Of a DNA stretch of 64,000 bases, positions 42,959-51,141 are shown one piece after another. The notes beneath the pieces are model-generated. The model saw only the letters and a program-made list of their open reading frames with translations. It ran no database searches and was not told where the DNA came from. The position numbers and the translations under genes are program-made. Numbering within the stretch: position 1 is the first letter of the stretch; the number at the start of each line of letters is the position of its first letter. The stretch is from CAIYRG01 sp964446945 (lineage in GTDB: Bacteria; Pseudomonadota; Alphaproteobacteria; Micropepsales; Micropepsaceae), in contig CAYUQO010000005.1 in NCBI GenBank assembly GCA_964446945.1, positions 124,001 to 188,000 of the forward strand, read 5' to 3'.

Positions 42959-43984
42959 ATGAAACCACCGGGAGTGCTGCGTAAGCTGTGGGTCGCAGTA
43001 CTCGTTGCGATGCTGCCCCTGGGCACGGCTGCGGCCGCCGATGCGTTCTACAAGAACAGAACCATCACCTTCATCATCGGCTCGGCGCCCGGCGGCGGTT
43101 ACGACACCTATAGCCGGTTGCTGGTGACTCATCTCGGCCAGCATATCGGTGGGCGGCCGGCGATTGTCGCGCAGAATATGCCCGGTGCAGGCAGCATCCG
43201 CGCCGCGAATTACCTTTACAATATTGCGGCCAAGGACGGCAGTGCGATCGGCATGCTGGATCAGGCGATCTACCTCTACCAGATTCTCGGCACGCCCGAT
43301 CTCAAGGCCGATGCAGCGAAGTTCAACTGGATCGGCCGGGTGTTGCGGAACAGCGCGGTCCTCTTCGCGCGCAGCGACGCGCCGGTCCATAAAATCCAGG
43401 ATGTGTTTAGTCGCGAACTCATCGTATCGGCATCAGGTACGGCATCGCGGCTGAACTGGGCGGTGCTGAAAAACGCGCTTGGGATGCGCTTTCGTCTGAT
43501 TGAAGGATATCAGGGGACCGGCGACAGCCTGCTCGCTGTGCAGCGCGGCGAGATTGATGCTCTCAGCATGGAGTGGCCGGTATTGCGCATCATGGGTCAG
43601 CCACTGATGCGCGACCACAAGATCAATCTGCTGCTGCAAACCGGGCTCGAAAAGGAAGCGGATCTGCCACAGATCCCGCGCATGATCGATCTTGCCCGCA
43701 ATGATGACGAGCGCAAGCTGCTGGAGCTGTTCTCTTCGCCATCGCTGATCGGCCGTTCGGTTCTTGCGCCACCCGGCACTGCGCCGCAACGCGTCGCTGA
43801 ATTGCGCCGTGCCTTCATCGCCACAATGCAGGATGGAAATTTTCTGGCCGACGTGAAGCGGGCAGGGCTTCTGATCAGTCCACTATCCGGCGAGGATCTG
43901 CAGAAACAGGTGGTGGAGCAGGGCCATATTCCAGCGGATCTGATCATGCGCGCGCGCCGGGCGGCCGAAATGCCTGCAAACTAA
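42959..43984 (+). CDS. TctC/Bug-family tripartite tricarboxylate transporter substrate-binding protein
   Basis: A 341-residue protein with a signal peptide (about 1-27, GTAAAADAFY) and the family's core: FIIGSAPGGGYDTYSRLL, where the GGGYD loop binds the ligand carboxylate, and QNMPGAGSIRAANYLYN. Bug proteins catch carboxylates in the periplasm and pass them to TctAB or act as sensors. No tctA or tctB gene lies in the window, so the protein might use a distant permease. Its place after two catabolic genes suggests that it delivers their substrate. Confidence 0.92.
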   Translation: MKPPGVLRKLWVAVLVAMLPLGTAAAADAFYKNRTITFIIGSAPGGGYDTYSRLLVTHLGQHIGGRPAIVAQNMPGAGSIRAANYLYNIAAKDGSAIGMLDQAIYLYQILGTPDLKADAAKFNWIGRVLRNSAVLFARSDAPVHKIQDVFSRELIVSASGTASRLNWAVLKNALGMRFRLIEGYQGTGDSLLAVQRGEIDALSMEWPVLRIMGQPLMRDHKINLLLQTGLEKEADLPQIPRMIDLARNDDERKLLELFSSPSLIGRSVLAPPGTAPQRVAELRRAFIATMQDGNFLADVKRAGLLISPLSGEDLQKQVVEQGHIPADLIMRARRAAEMPAN

Positions 43985-43985
43985 G

Positions 43986-44690
43986 ATGGGTATGGCCGGA
44001 TACATCACCATTCGCTCCGATGAGGGAAAAGTACCCGTCTATTTGGGTGCACCAGAACGGCAAGCGCCGGGTCCCGCGATTGTGCTGTTGTTCCACCGCA
44101 GCGGAATCGATGAATTCACCAAAAGCGTTGTCGAGCGGCTGGCCGGGCAGGGCTATCTGGTCGCCGCTCCAGACGTCTATCACCGCTGTCCCGCCGGCAC
44201 GCCGCCGGCGGAGCGCAAGGCGCTGCTGAGAGATCGTGAAGTGGTTGCCGATGTCGCGGCGACGGTCGATCACCTGTGCGTGCGGCGCGATGTTGCCGCT
44301 AATCGTACTGCGGTCATGGGCCATTGTATGGGCGGACGCATGGCGCTGCTTTCCGCCGGACGTTTGCCGCGATTCCGCGCGTGCATTGTTTACTACGGTG
44401 GAAGCGTCAATCGAGCCTGGGGAGACGGCCCTACCGCCTTCGAAACACTGCGCAACATCAATTGTCCCGTGCTCGGATTTTTCGGCAATCTCGACAAACA
44501 TCCATCGCCGGCGGACGTGGATCAGATCGACGCAGAATTAACCGCGCATGCGATTGCGCACACATTCCACCGCTATGTCGATGTTGGTCACGGATTCCAG
44601 AATCCGGAGCACGACACGCCCGCCGAACGTGCCGCGTCCGAGGACGCATGGGAAAAGACCTTCGCGTTCCTGCGGCAGACGCTCGCTTAA
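43986..44690 (+). CDS. Dienelactone hydrolase family protein
   Basis: A 234-residue cytoplasmic alpha/beta hydrolase. The strand-turn motif HRSGIDEFTKSVVERLAGQ, the nucleophile cysteine in GHCMGGR and the late histidine VDVGHGFQNP are in place. It starts one base after the TctC-type gene and is therefore in the same transcript. Such enzymes open lactone rings of aromatic or sugar acid intermediates. It meets the convergent metY with only two bases between stop codons. Confidence 0.88.
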   Translation: MGMAGYITIRSDEGKVPVYLGAPERQAPGPAIVLLFHRSGIDEFTKSVVERLAGQGYLVAAPDVYHRCPAGTPPAERKALLRDREVVADVAATVDHLCVRRDVAANRTAVMGHCMGGRMALLSAGRLPRFRACIVYYGGSVNRAWGDGPTAFETLRNINCPVLGFFGNLDKHPSPADVDQIDAELTAHAIAHTFHRYVDVGHGFQNPEHDTPAERAASEDAWEKTFAFLRQTLA

Positions 44691-44692
44691 AC

Positions 44693-45964
44693 TTATTGCA
44701 TCGCCTGATCGAGGTCCGCGATGAGGTCTTTCACATCCTCGATCCCAATCGACAGCCGGACCACTTCCGGACCGGCGCCCGCCTTGACCCGGTCCTCATC
44801 GGAAAGCTGACGGTGGGTTGTCGATGCGGGGTGGATGATCAGGCTGCGCGTGTCGCCGATATTCGCCAAGTGGCTGAAGATCCGCACCGTATCCACAAGC
44901 TTCATTCCGGCATCGAATCCCCCACGCAGTCCGAAGGTGAATACGGAGCCAGCGCCTTTCGGGCAGTATTTTCGATGTGCCGCGTGCAGCGGATGCGACG
45001 GAAGCCCCGTGTAGTTCACCCATTCGACGCGGTTGTCGCGCGCCAGCCATTCGGCGACCGCAAGTGCGTTCTCGCAATGGCGCTTCATCCGCAATGGAAG
45101 GGTCTCGATGCCCGTCAGCGTCAGAAATGCGTTTTCCGGCGAAAGACAGGAACCAAGATCGCGCAGCGACAGGGCGCGCGCAGCAACGCAAAACGCAAAA
45201 TCGCCAAAGGTCTCGTAGAAGCGGATACCGTGATAGGAGGGATTATCTTCGGTCAAAGTGCGGTATTTCCCGCTTTTTGCCCAATCGAAAGTGCCCGCTT
45301 CGACGATCGCGCCAGCCAGGGAATTGCCGTGTCCGCCGAGAAATTTCGTCGCCGAATGGACGACGATATGCGCACCCCATTCGAAAGGCCGGATCAAATA
45401 AGGCGTTGCCAGCGTGTTATCGACGATAAATGGCACACCTGCCTGTTCGGCCACCCGTGCGATGCCTTCGAGATCGCTGATGACCCCTCCGGGATTGGCA
45501 ATACTTTCACAGAAGATGGCGCGGGTTTTGTCCGTCACGGCGCGGGAGAATGTGTTCGCATCGGTCGCATCGGCCCAGCGCACGTGCCAGTCATATTTGG
45601 CAAAGGCCTGGCTGAACTGGTTCACCGAGCCGCCATAAAGCTGACGCGCAGCGATGAATTCACCGCCCGGCTCCATCAATGTGTGAAACACCAGATGTTG
45701 CGCCGCATGTCCGGATGACGCGGCCAATCCTGCTGTGCCACCTTCCAGCGCCGCGATGCGTTCCTCCAGCACCGCAACCGTGGGATTCATGATCCGCGAA
45801 TAAATATTGCCGAAGACCTGCAGATTGAACAAAGCCGCAGCCTGATCGGCATTGTCGAAAACATAAGCGGACGTCTGATAGATCGGCGTGATGCGCGCGC
45901 CGGTTGCGGGGTCCGGCTGCGCGCCCGCATGCACTGCGAGCGTATCAAAACCGTAGTCGGCCAT
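44693..45964 (-). CDS. metY: O-acetylhomoserine sulfhydrylase/aminocarboxypropyltransferase
   Basis: A 423-residue PLP enzyme of the Cys/Met metabolism family. The PLP lysine is in HSATKFLGGHGNSLAG; NPTVAVLEERIAALEGG and EPGGEFIAARQLYGG are typical of MetY/Cys-Gamma synthase group members that use sulfide. It makes homocysteine from O-acetylhomoserine in methionine synthesis. No SAM riboswitch is seen in the short 10-base gap to the CoA-binding gene upstream, with which it is probably cotranscribed. Confidence 0.9.
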   Translation of the reverse strand: MADYGFDTLAVHAGAQPDPATGARITPIYQTSAYVFDNADQAAALFNLQVFGNIYSRIMNPTVAVLEERIAALEGGTAGLAASSGHAAQHLVFHTLMEPGGEFIAARQLYGGSVNQFSQAFAKYDWHVRWADATDANTFSRAVTDKTRAIFCESIANPGGVISDLEGIARVAEQAGVPFIVDNTLATPYLIRPFEWGAHIVVHSATKFLGGHGNSLAGAIVEAGTFDWAKSGKYRTLTEDNPSYHGIRFYETFGDFAFCVAARALSLRDLGSCLSPENAFLTLTGIETLPLRMKRHCENALAVAEWLARDNRVEWVNYTGLPSHPLHAAHRKYCPKGAGSVFTFGLRGGFDAGMKLVDTVRIFSHLANIGDTRSLIIHPASTTHRQLSDEDRVKAGAGPEVVRLSIGIEDVKDLIADLDQAMQ

Positions 45965-45974
45965 GGAGAATCTC

Positions 45975-46493
45975 CTAACCGCGTTTCAGCGTTCCGCCCT
46001 GACTGAAGGCGAGAGGCTTACGATTGTCGATGGTGCGGCGATTGACTCCAAACCAGCCGATTTCGCCGGACAGCCGGCCATATTCGATTTTCGGGCAGCG
46101 ATTCATGATCACGGTGAGCCCGGCCGCTTCGGCGCGCTTTGCGGCTTCTTCATTCATCACGCCAAGCTGCATCCACAGCACCTTCAGTCCCAGCCGGTCT
46201 TTTTCGCCAATAGCTTCGTCGGTAATTGGCCCGGCGGCGGCGGAATTGCGGAAGATGTCGATCATGTCGATCGGGGCCGGCAAATCGGCGATGCGCGCAT
46301 AGACGCGCTGACCAAGTATCTCCTTGCCGGCCTGTCCCGGATTCACCGGGACGATCTCGAAGCCTTTATCGAGCAGATATTTCATCGCGAAATAGGACGG
46401 GCGTGCCGGATTCGGCGAAGCGCCAACCATGGCAATCCGGTGCACGCTCCGAAGGATACGCGCGATCAGTGCGTCGGGATAATTGGGTACCAT
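45975..46493 (-). CDS. CoA-binding domain protein (YccU-like)
   Basis: A 172-residue protein with a succinyl-CoA-synthetase-type CoA-binding Rossmann fold: RIAMVGASPNPARPSYFAMKY, VNPGQAGKEILG and LKVLWMQLGVMNEEAAKRAE, ending with NRCPKIEYGRLSGE, the family's C-terminal mark. Precise function is not settled. The final stop is 10 bases upstream of metY and its start overlaps the crotonase stop by one base, so the three form one operon. Confidence 0.93.
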   Translation of the reverse strand: MVPNYPDALIARILRSVHRIAMVGASPNPARPSYFAMKYLLDKGFEIVPVNPGQAGKEILGQRVYARIADLPAPIDMIDIFRNSAAAGPITDEAIGEKDRLGLKVLWMQLGVMNEEAAKRAEAAGLTVIMNRCPKIEYGRLSGEIGWFGVNRRTIDNRKPLAFSQGGTLKRG

Positions 46494-47299
46494 CAGGGTT
46501 TCGGCCAGTTGGGGTGACGTTTTTCGATAAACGCGCAGATGCCTTCGACGGCTTCGGCGTGAAGCATGTTCTGAACCATCACTTCGCCCACATAATCATA
46601 GGCATTGGTCAGGCCGAGTTCGAGCTGGTGCTGGAATGCGAGCTTTCCCATTTTGAGGGTTGCAGCAGGTTTGCGCGCAATGAGCTGTGCGAGCGCGCGC
46701 GTTTCCCGTTCCAACTCGGAAGGCCGCACCACCCGGTTGATCAGTCCAATGCGTTCGGCCTGCTCGGCAGGTATCGGCTGACCGGTCAGCAGCATTTCCA
46801 TGGCGAATTTGCGCGGTACCGCGCGGGAGAGCGCCACCATTGGCGTCGAACAGAACAGCCCGATATTTACTCCGGGCGTCGCGAAGCGTGCTTCGCTGGA
46901 TGCAATCGCCAGATCGCAAGCTGCCACCAACTGGCAACCGGCCGCGGTCGCCGTTCCCTGGATTTGGGCAATGATGGGTCTTGGATGGCGCACTATGGTC
47001 TGCATCAGATGACTGCATTGCGCGAAAATCTCGCGATACCGCGCCAGCCCGTGGTCGGTGTCGGATCGATACGCGGTCATCTCCTTGAGATCGTGCCCGG
47101 CGCTGAACACCGGTCCGTTGGCGGTGATGATGATGACGCGAGTCGCGGGTTTTTCCGCGGCTTCGTCCAGCGCCAGTTGCAATGCGCCCATCATGGCCCG
47201 GGACAGGGGATTGCGGGCCTCGGGCCGGTTCAGGGTCAGCGTGACAATTCCATCCTGTTCGTCGGCGAGAACGGGCGATGGAGAGGAAATCTGGGTCAC
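46493..47299 (-). CDS. Enoyl-CoA hydratase family protein
   Basis: A 268-residue crotonase: VTLTLNRPEARNPLSR, GPVFSAGHDLKEM (oxyanion hole) and IAQIQGTATAAGCQLVAACDLAIAS. The usual catalytic glutamates are changed (GTATAAGCQL), which is common in enoyl-CoA hydratases of the ECHDC3-like group. A GGPxxE site is not seen. It is first in an operon with the CoA-binding gene and metY; an inverted repeat lies 18 bases upstream of its start and may be an operator. Confidence 0.88.
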   Translation of the reverse strand: MTQISSPSPVLADEQDGIVTLTLNRPEARNPLSRAMMGALQLALDEAAEKPATRVIIITANGPVFSAGHDLKEMTAYRSDTDHGLARYREIFAQCSHLMQTIVRHPRPIIAQIQGTATAAGCQLVAACDLAIASSEARFATPGVNIGLFCSTPMVALSRAVPRKFAMEMLLTGQPIPAEQAERIGLINRVVRPSELERETRALAQLIARKPAATLKMGKLAFQHQLELGLTNAYDYVGEVMVQNMLHAEAVEGICAFIEKRHPNWPKP

Positions 47300-47316
47300 T
47301 GGCTTACTTTCACATC

Positions 47317-47338
47317 ATGCGGTATTATCTTACCGCAT
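47317..47338. promoter_or_regulatory. Perfect inverted repeat, candidate operator upstream of the crotonase operon
   Basis: ATGCGGTA, spacer TTATCT and TACCGCAT make a perfect 8-bp inverted repeat. It lies 18 bases upstream of the - strand crotonase start and 112 bases upstream of rplM. The spacing fits a dimeric repressor site for the - strand operon. No regulator gene is adjacent. Confidence 0.45.
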
Positions 47339-47370
47339 TATAAAATACCCGGCATTGCGGGCTAAATTGC

Positions 47371-47399
47371 TTGACCCGGCACGGGCCGGCGGCTACATG
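47371..47399 (+). promoter_or_regulatory. Candidate housekeeping promoter of rplM-rpsI
   Basis: TTGACC at 47371-47376 and TACATG at 47394-47399 with a 17-base spacer fit an alphaproteobacterial sigma-70 promoter. It would start transcription about 45 bases before the rplM ATG. Confidence 0.5.
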
Positions 47400-47449
47400 G
47401 CGCGGCCGGGCCGGTGTGCGGACCGTGCGGTTATTTCGGGAATCGTATC

Positions 47450-47929
47450 ATGCAAACCTATTCGGCCAAAGCCTCCGAGATAAACAAGAAGTGGGTGCTG
47501 ATCGACGCCGATGGGCTGGTCGTCGGTCGTCTCGCGGCCATTATCGCAACCCGCCTGCGCGGTAAACACAAACCGATGTACACGCCGCATATGGATTGCG
47601 GCGACAATGTCATCGTCATCAATGCCGGCAAAGTTCTGCTGACGGGCAACAAGCGGACCGGAAAGACCTATCACTGGCACACCGGTTATATCGGCGGCAT
47701 CAAGGAGCGCGTGCCCGAAGACTTTTTGTCGGGCAAGACACCGGAGCGCGTGGTCGAAAAGGCGGTGCAACGGATGTTGCCGCGGGGACCGCTGGGCAAG
47801 CACCAGTTCGCCCATCTGCGCGTCTATGCCGGTGCCGATCATCCGCACGAGGCGCAGCAGCCCGAGCTGCTGGACATTGCAGCCCTCAGCCCGAAGAACA
47901 GCAACTTCCGCAAGTCGAAGGCGTCGTAA
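47450..47929 (+). CDS. rplM: 50S ribosomal protein L13
   Basis: A 159-residue ribosomal protein: WVLIDADGLVVGRLAAIIA at the start, then HMDCGDNVIVINA, KTYHWHTGYIGG and MLPRGPLGKHQFAHLRVYAG. Length and motifs are those of bacterial L13, which helps to assemble the large subunit. The start at 47450 (MQTYSAKASE) is the conserved one; a longer frame from 47414 is rejected. It is followed two bases later by rpsI, the standard gene pair. Confidence 0.98.
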   Translation: MQTYSAKASEINKKWVLIDADGLVVGRLAAIIATRLRGKHKPMYTPHMDCGDNVIVINAGKVLLTGNKRTGKTYHWHTGYIGGIKERVPEDFLSGKTPERVVEKAVQRMLPRGPLGKHQFAHLRVYAGADHPHEAQQPELLDIAALSPKNSNFRKSKAS

Positions 47930-47931
47930 CC

Positions 47932-48429
47932 ATGGCCGAAGCAACCCGCGATTTTTCCGAATTGAAGTCGACGCTGATCAAGGCAAAGCAGCCGGATCAG
48001 CCGCAGTCAGCGCAGGCCGAGGGCCGTCCAAAGCTTGATCGCATGGGACGCGCTTACGCGACGGGCAAACGCAAGAATGCGGTGGCCCGGGTTTGGCTCA
48101 AACCCGGCCCCGGACGCATCAAGGTCAACGACAAGGAAGAGAACATCTATTTCGCGCGCCCGGTTCTGCGCATGATCCTGCGCCAGCCGCTTGTTGCGGC
48201 CGGTCGGGACGGCCAATTCGATATCATCTGCAAGGTCAGCGGCGGTGGGTTGTCGGGACAGGCAGGCGCGTTGCGCCACGGCATTTCAAAGGCCCTCATC
48301 GCGTATGAGCCGGGTTTGCGTCCGCTTCTGAAGCAAGGGGGTTTCCTGACCCGCGATCCGCGTGTGGTGGAGCGCAAGAAATACGGCCGCCCCAAGGCTC
48401 GCCGCAGCTTCCAGTTCTCCAAGCGCTGA
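47932..48429 (+). CDS. rpsI: 30S ribosomal protein S9
   Basis: A 165-residue protein. The conserved S9 domain begins at YATGKRKNAVARVWLKPG and ends in the basic KKYGRPKARRSFQFSKR tail, whose last Lys-Arg reaches the decoding site tRNA. The first 40 residues are an extension found in many alphaproteobacterial S9 proteins. ATG 47932 lies two bases after the rplM stop. Confidence 0.98.
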   Translation: MAEATRDFSELKSTLIKAKQPDQPQSAQAEGRPKLDRMGRAYATGKRKNAVARVWLKPGPGRIKVNDKEENIYFARPVLRMILRQPLVAAGRDGQFDIICKVSGGGLSGQAGALRHGISKALIAYEPGLRPLLKQGGFLTRDPRVVERKKYGRPKARRSFQFSKR

Positions 48430-48474
48430 GTTTCGCCGCGTTGGCGTCGCTGTTTCGCCGGCGCGAATGAGCGG

Positions 48475-49125
48475 ATGAGCGGCGCAGCAGCGTCCGACTC
48501 CGATTTCAAGCGCCAGCGCCGCGCTGGTATGCTCGCAATTGCCGCTGCCATGCCTGTGGCACTCGTGATCTGGCTCGCCATTGCGTTTCTCACCCCGCCT
48601 CTCCAGGGCATGGATAGCGCCGCGGACCGAATGCTTCTCACGTTGAAATGCTGGTGTCTCGCGGTGCTGTTTTGCCTCGTCACCGGCATCGAAGCTGTCG
48701 CTCACGAGCGCTTATCCGCGCCCGCGTTCGACCCGCTTTCCGGTTACGAGACGGCAAGACTGAAGATCAATTTGCGCTATCTGCAAAATACATTGGAACA
48801 AACACTCGTGTTCACGGCCGCGCTCTTTGGTCTTGCAGCCTATTCTGCCGACGGCTCCGCGATGCGCGCCGTCATCGCGACCGCTGTCGTGTGGGTGCTC
48901 GCGAGGTTCATGTTCTGGATCGGGTATCACCGGAGTGCTGCGATGCGTGGCCTCGGTGCGCCGGGCGTGGCACTGAGCCTTATTGTCCTTCTTTATGTCG
49001 CCGGCCGGATTGGGTTTGAGTGGGGCGGCGTTCCCGGCGCGGTTTTGCCTGTCGTGATTTTTTTGGCAATTGAGGCGTTCCTGTTCCGGGCAACACGGCC
49101 GCTACCGCGGGAGCGACTGGAATAA
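48475..49125 (+). CDS. MAPEG family membrane protein
   Basis: A 216-residue protein with four main hydrophobic helices and the MAPEG signature RLKINLRYLQNTLEQTLVFT followed by RFMFWIGYHR. Eukaryotic MAPEG proteins act on glutathione and eicosanoids, and bacterial relatives include glutathione transferases at the membrane; substrate unknown. It starts 45 bases after rpsI and could be read through from it. Its last 146 bases overlap, antisense, the C-terminal tail of the next gene. Confidence 0.85.
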   Translation: MSGAAASDSDFKRQRRAGMLAIAAAMPVALVIWLAIAFLTPPLQGMDSAADRMLLTLKCWCLAVLFCLVTGIEAVAHERLSAPAFDPLSGYETARLKINLRYLQNTLEQTLVFTAALFGLAAYSADGSAMRAVIATAVVWVLARFMFWIGYHRSAAMRGLGAPGVALSLIVLLYVAGRIGFEWGGVPGAVLPVVIFLAIEAFLFRATRPLPRERLE

Positions 49126-49660
49126 GAATTCGCTGAGCGTGGGTTTCTGCTGTAGCAAGGACGTGCTCAAGCGCGCTTTTTTGATCGAGTCCGGACCAGG
49201 CAGGATCCGCCAGATTGAGCACCGGTATCCCGCACTCCTCCGCGATTTGAAGGACCGTGGCAGAACCACCGGACGGAACGCCATTCTCGGTCCACGCAAT
49301 GACCAGATGCGAAGGTTCGTTCAGCGACGGTCCAAGTATCTGGCAGACATTGCGCGCACGAAGTTTCTGCACGCTAGCGCTGCGCCGGTGCAGTCCCGGA
49401 TGAATCTTGCGCGCCAGTTCAACGGCCGCCGGTGGCGTTTCGAACAGTGGGGAGTCGGACCCGTTGAATCCGCGCCATGGCAGGAAGATTTCTTTTGCGC
49501 CGCCGCCAAAATCGCAGCCCTGTTCGAATGCCGTATCGGCGCCGGGTGAACCGCCGGAACGCAACAACCATCCGCGGCGCGCCAGTTCACGGCCGAGCGA
49601 CACCATAAACGCCAGCACCGGTTCGGGCGTCTGCCGCGAACCGATGCCGGTGTAGATCAA
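48980..49660 (-). CDS. SLOG-like nucleotide-binding fold protein
   Basis: A 226-residue protein. Residues 1-60 (MIYTGIGSRQTP; LARRGWLLRSGGSPGADTAFEQG) resemble the Rossmann-like SLOG/DprA fold, where G-x-G-S-R and G-G-x-x-G-A-D bind nucleotides or related ligands. The middle (NEPSHLVIAWTENGVPSGGS) also fits. The last 50 residues are basic and low in complexity (KKSRQAKPRRERRPT) and lie antisense to the MAPEG gene, so the tail may be a read-through extension. Such proteins occur in phages, toxin systems and stress responses; no partner gene is apparent. Confidence 0.65.
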   Translation of the reverse strand: MIYTGIGSRQTPEPVLAFMVSLGRELARRGWLLRSGGSPGADTAFEQGCDFGGGAKEIFLPWRGFNGSDSPLFETPPAAVELARKIHPGLHRRSASVQKLRARNVCQILGPSLNEPSHLVIAWTENGVPSGGSATVLQIAEECGIPVLNLADPAWSGLDQKSALEHVLATAETHAQRILIPVAPAVAAVLPGTGTPQLPKKSRQAKPRRERRPTQTQSGRRHKEGQ

Positions 49661-49679
49661 TCGCTGCTTCGCGATGCTG

Positions 49680-50180
49680 TTATGGCCAATTGCCCGCCGG
49701 GCGTGGCACGTGGAATGTCATCAGCACGATCGGAGCGCCTCCGGTCGGATTCACCTGATGCGGCGTGTTCTGCGGAATGATGATCACATCGCCGGGGGAA
49801 ACGTTGTGCGCTTCACCTCCTTCGATGGAGTCTCCGCCCATATTGGGCCCATTGGTGCGCTTTCCGTTGACCAGCTTCCCGCCTGTCGTGATGACGCCGG
49901 TGCCCTGGAGCACATACATCATCTCGGCATCTTTTTCGTGCAGTGCAGCCGGTGCGAGCGCGGTGCGATATTCGAGCTGCGCCTTGTATGGTGCCAGCGT
50001 CAGGATCGGCTCGATCGTGTTGGGCGCATTGCCCTTGCGATCCTTCATCGCTTTCTGGATCAGGCCTTCGATCTCACTATGTGTGGCGAAGGTATGGTCC
50101 GCAGGCGCCACATTTTGCGCCAACGCCATCGGCGACACGAGCGCCGCGACCGCCACGAACGACAACAGTTTTGCACGCAT
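49680..50180 (-). CDS. Secreted cupin-domain protein
   Basis: A 166-residue protein with a signal peptide (about 1-21, MALAQNV) and one cupin barrel: LHEKDAEMMYVLQGTGVITTGG (motif 1 with the acid and tyrosine) and PGDVIIIPQNTPHQVNP (motif 2 with the histidine). A GGGAGG lies before the ATG at 50180. The metal-ligand set is incomplete compared with classical dioxygenases, so a binding role is possible. It follows the fourth member of the secreted W-motif family on the same strand. Confidence 0.87.
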   Translation of the reverse strand: MRAKLLSFVAVAALVSPMALAQNVAPADHTFATHSEIEGLIQKAMKDRKGNAPNTIEPILTLAPYKAQLEYRTALAPAALHEKDAEMMYVLQGTGVITTGGKLVNGKRTNGPNMGGDSIEGGEAHNVSPGDVIIIPQNTPHQVNPTGGAPIVLMTFHVPRPAGNWP

Positions 50181-50233
50181 GAATTCCTCCCTTAGGTCGT
50201 TGCGAAACATAACACGGCTGCGCACAAGCCAAG

Positions 50234-51079
50234 TCAGAAATCCGGAGTTTTAGCTTCCGGAATCGGGTGCCGCGAATCGTAGAACGGACTGTTCCGATTA
50301 TCCGCGCATGGCGCCTCCAGGAAAGCACCCTCGTTGGAGCGGCGATAAATCTGCGAGGCCGACCATGGCGTGTTGTAGGCGCCGGGATCGTCGACTGTAA
50401 AACTGACTCGCAGGGATTTGCCGCCATCGGTCAGCTGGTACCGCTCGACGACGTGCATCTGTGCCGTATGCGGCGTGCGGTAGTCATCGACGAAAGTTTT
50501 GTCGTTCTGGGCGATGGTATCGACCACCAGGGTATCGCCGCCTTCATAGTGGCCCACCGACTCGCCATACCAGGACAGTTTCGGATGATTGGAATGCGGC
50601 ACGTTCAGATAGACATGGCGAATCTGCGCATCCGCCTGGTTCATCATCAGGACTTCCTTGCCATCCTGGGCGAAGTACAAGGGTTCGAGACGGCCGTAAA
50701 TCAGATAGCCGGGTACGCCCCCGGGAACACAGCTCGTTCGCGCGCGGAACGGCTGATGTCCGGCGAGCACTTCGTCATTCGACTTTTTCATCTGCGCCGC
50801 CGCCCAGGGCTTCAGGATCGGGTTGGTGACGTCGGCGACCCGGAACGTCACCTGGAGTCCCTTGTCATTATTCGGCTGATAAGGATGGGCGGGATCGTCG
50901 GTCACCGGACCCGGACCAGTGGGAGGCGCGATAAAATTATCGCCGATCTTCACCCAGGATGTATTGGGCCCGCCGAAAAATGGGATTTTGTCGAGATTGG
51001 GCGCTTCGGACGCGGCCGACAACAACACCGTTGCTGCTGCAACCGCGGCGGTCAGGGAGAGATTACGCACTACGATCAT
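50234..51079 (-). CDS. Secreted protein, fourth member of the W-motif-associated family
   Basis: A 281-residue protein with a signal peptide (about 1-21, LLSAASEAP). It lacks the long N-terminal half of paralogues 1-3 but keeps the core: WYGESVGHYEGGDTLVVDT, MHVVERYQL and VDDPGAYNTPW at about residues 175-250, next to a RHVYLNVPHSN segment. This shows that the core can stand alone. ATG 51079 is preferred; the frame stays open for another 900 bases, but that part lies antisense to the MFS gene. It lies 53 bases upstream of the cupin gene on the - strand; the two may be cotranscribed. Confidence 0.7.
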   Translation of the reverse strand: MIVVRNLSLTAAVAAATVLLSAASEAPNLDKIPFFGGPNTSWVKIGDNFIAPPTGPGPVTDDPAHPYQPNNDKGLQVTFRVADVTNPILKPWAAAQMKKSNDEVLAGHQPFRARTSCVPGGVPGYLIYGRLEPLYFAQDGKEVLMMNQADAQIRHVYLNVPHSNHPKLSWYGESVGHYEGGDTLVVDTIAQNDKTFVDDYRTPHTAQMHVVERYQLTDGGKSLRVSFTVDDPGAYNTPWSASQIYRRSNEGAFLEAPCADNRNSPFYDSRHPIPEAKTPDF

Positions 51080-51141
51080 GGGCTGAAAACTCGCTTGGTC
51101 GCACGAAGCTACTCCGAACAGAGCAGAGCGTTCCAGACCTA

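Noticed and set aside
45965..45974. SAM riboswitch in front of metY
   Set aside because: Only ten bases separate metY from the upstream gene; the operon leader at 47300-47340 shows an inverted repeat but no riboswitch-like fold.
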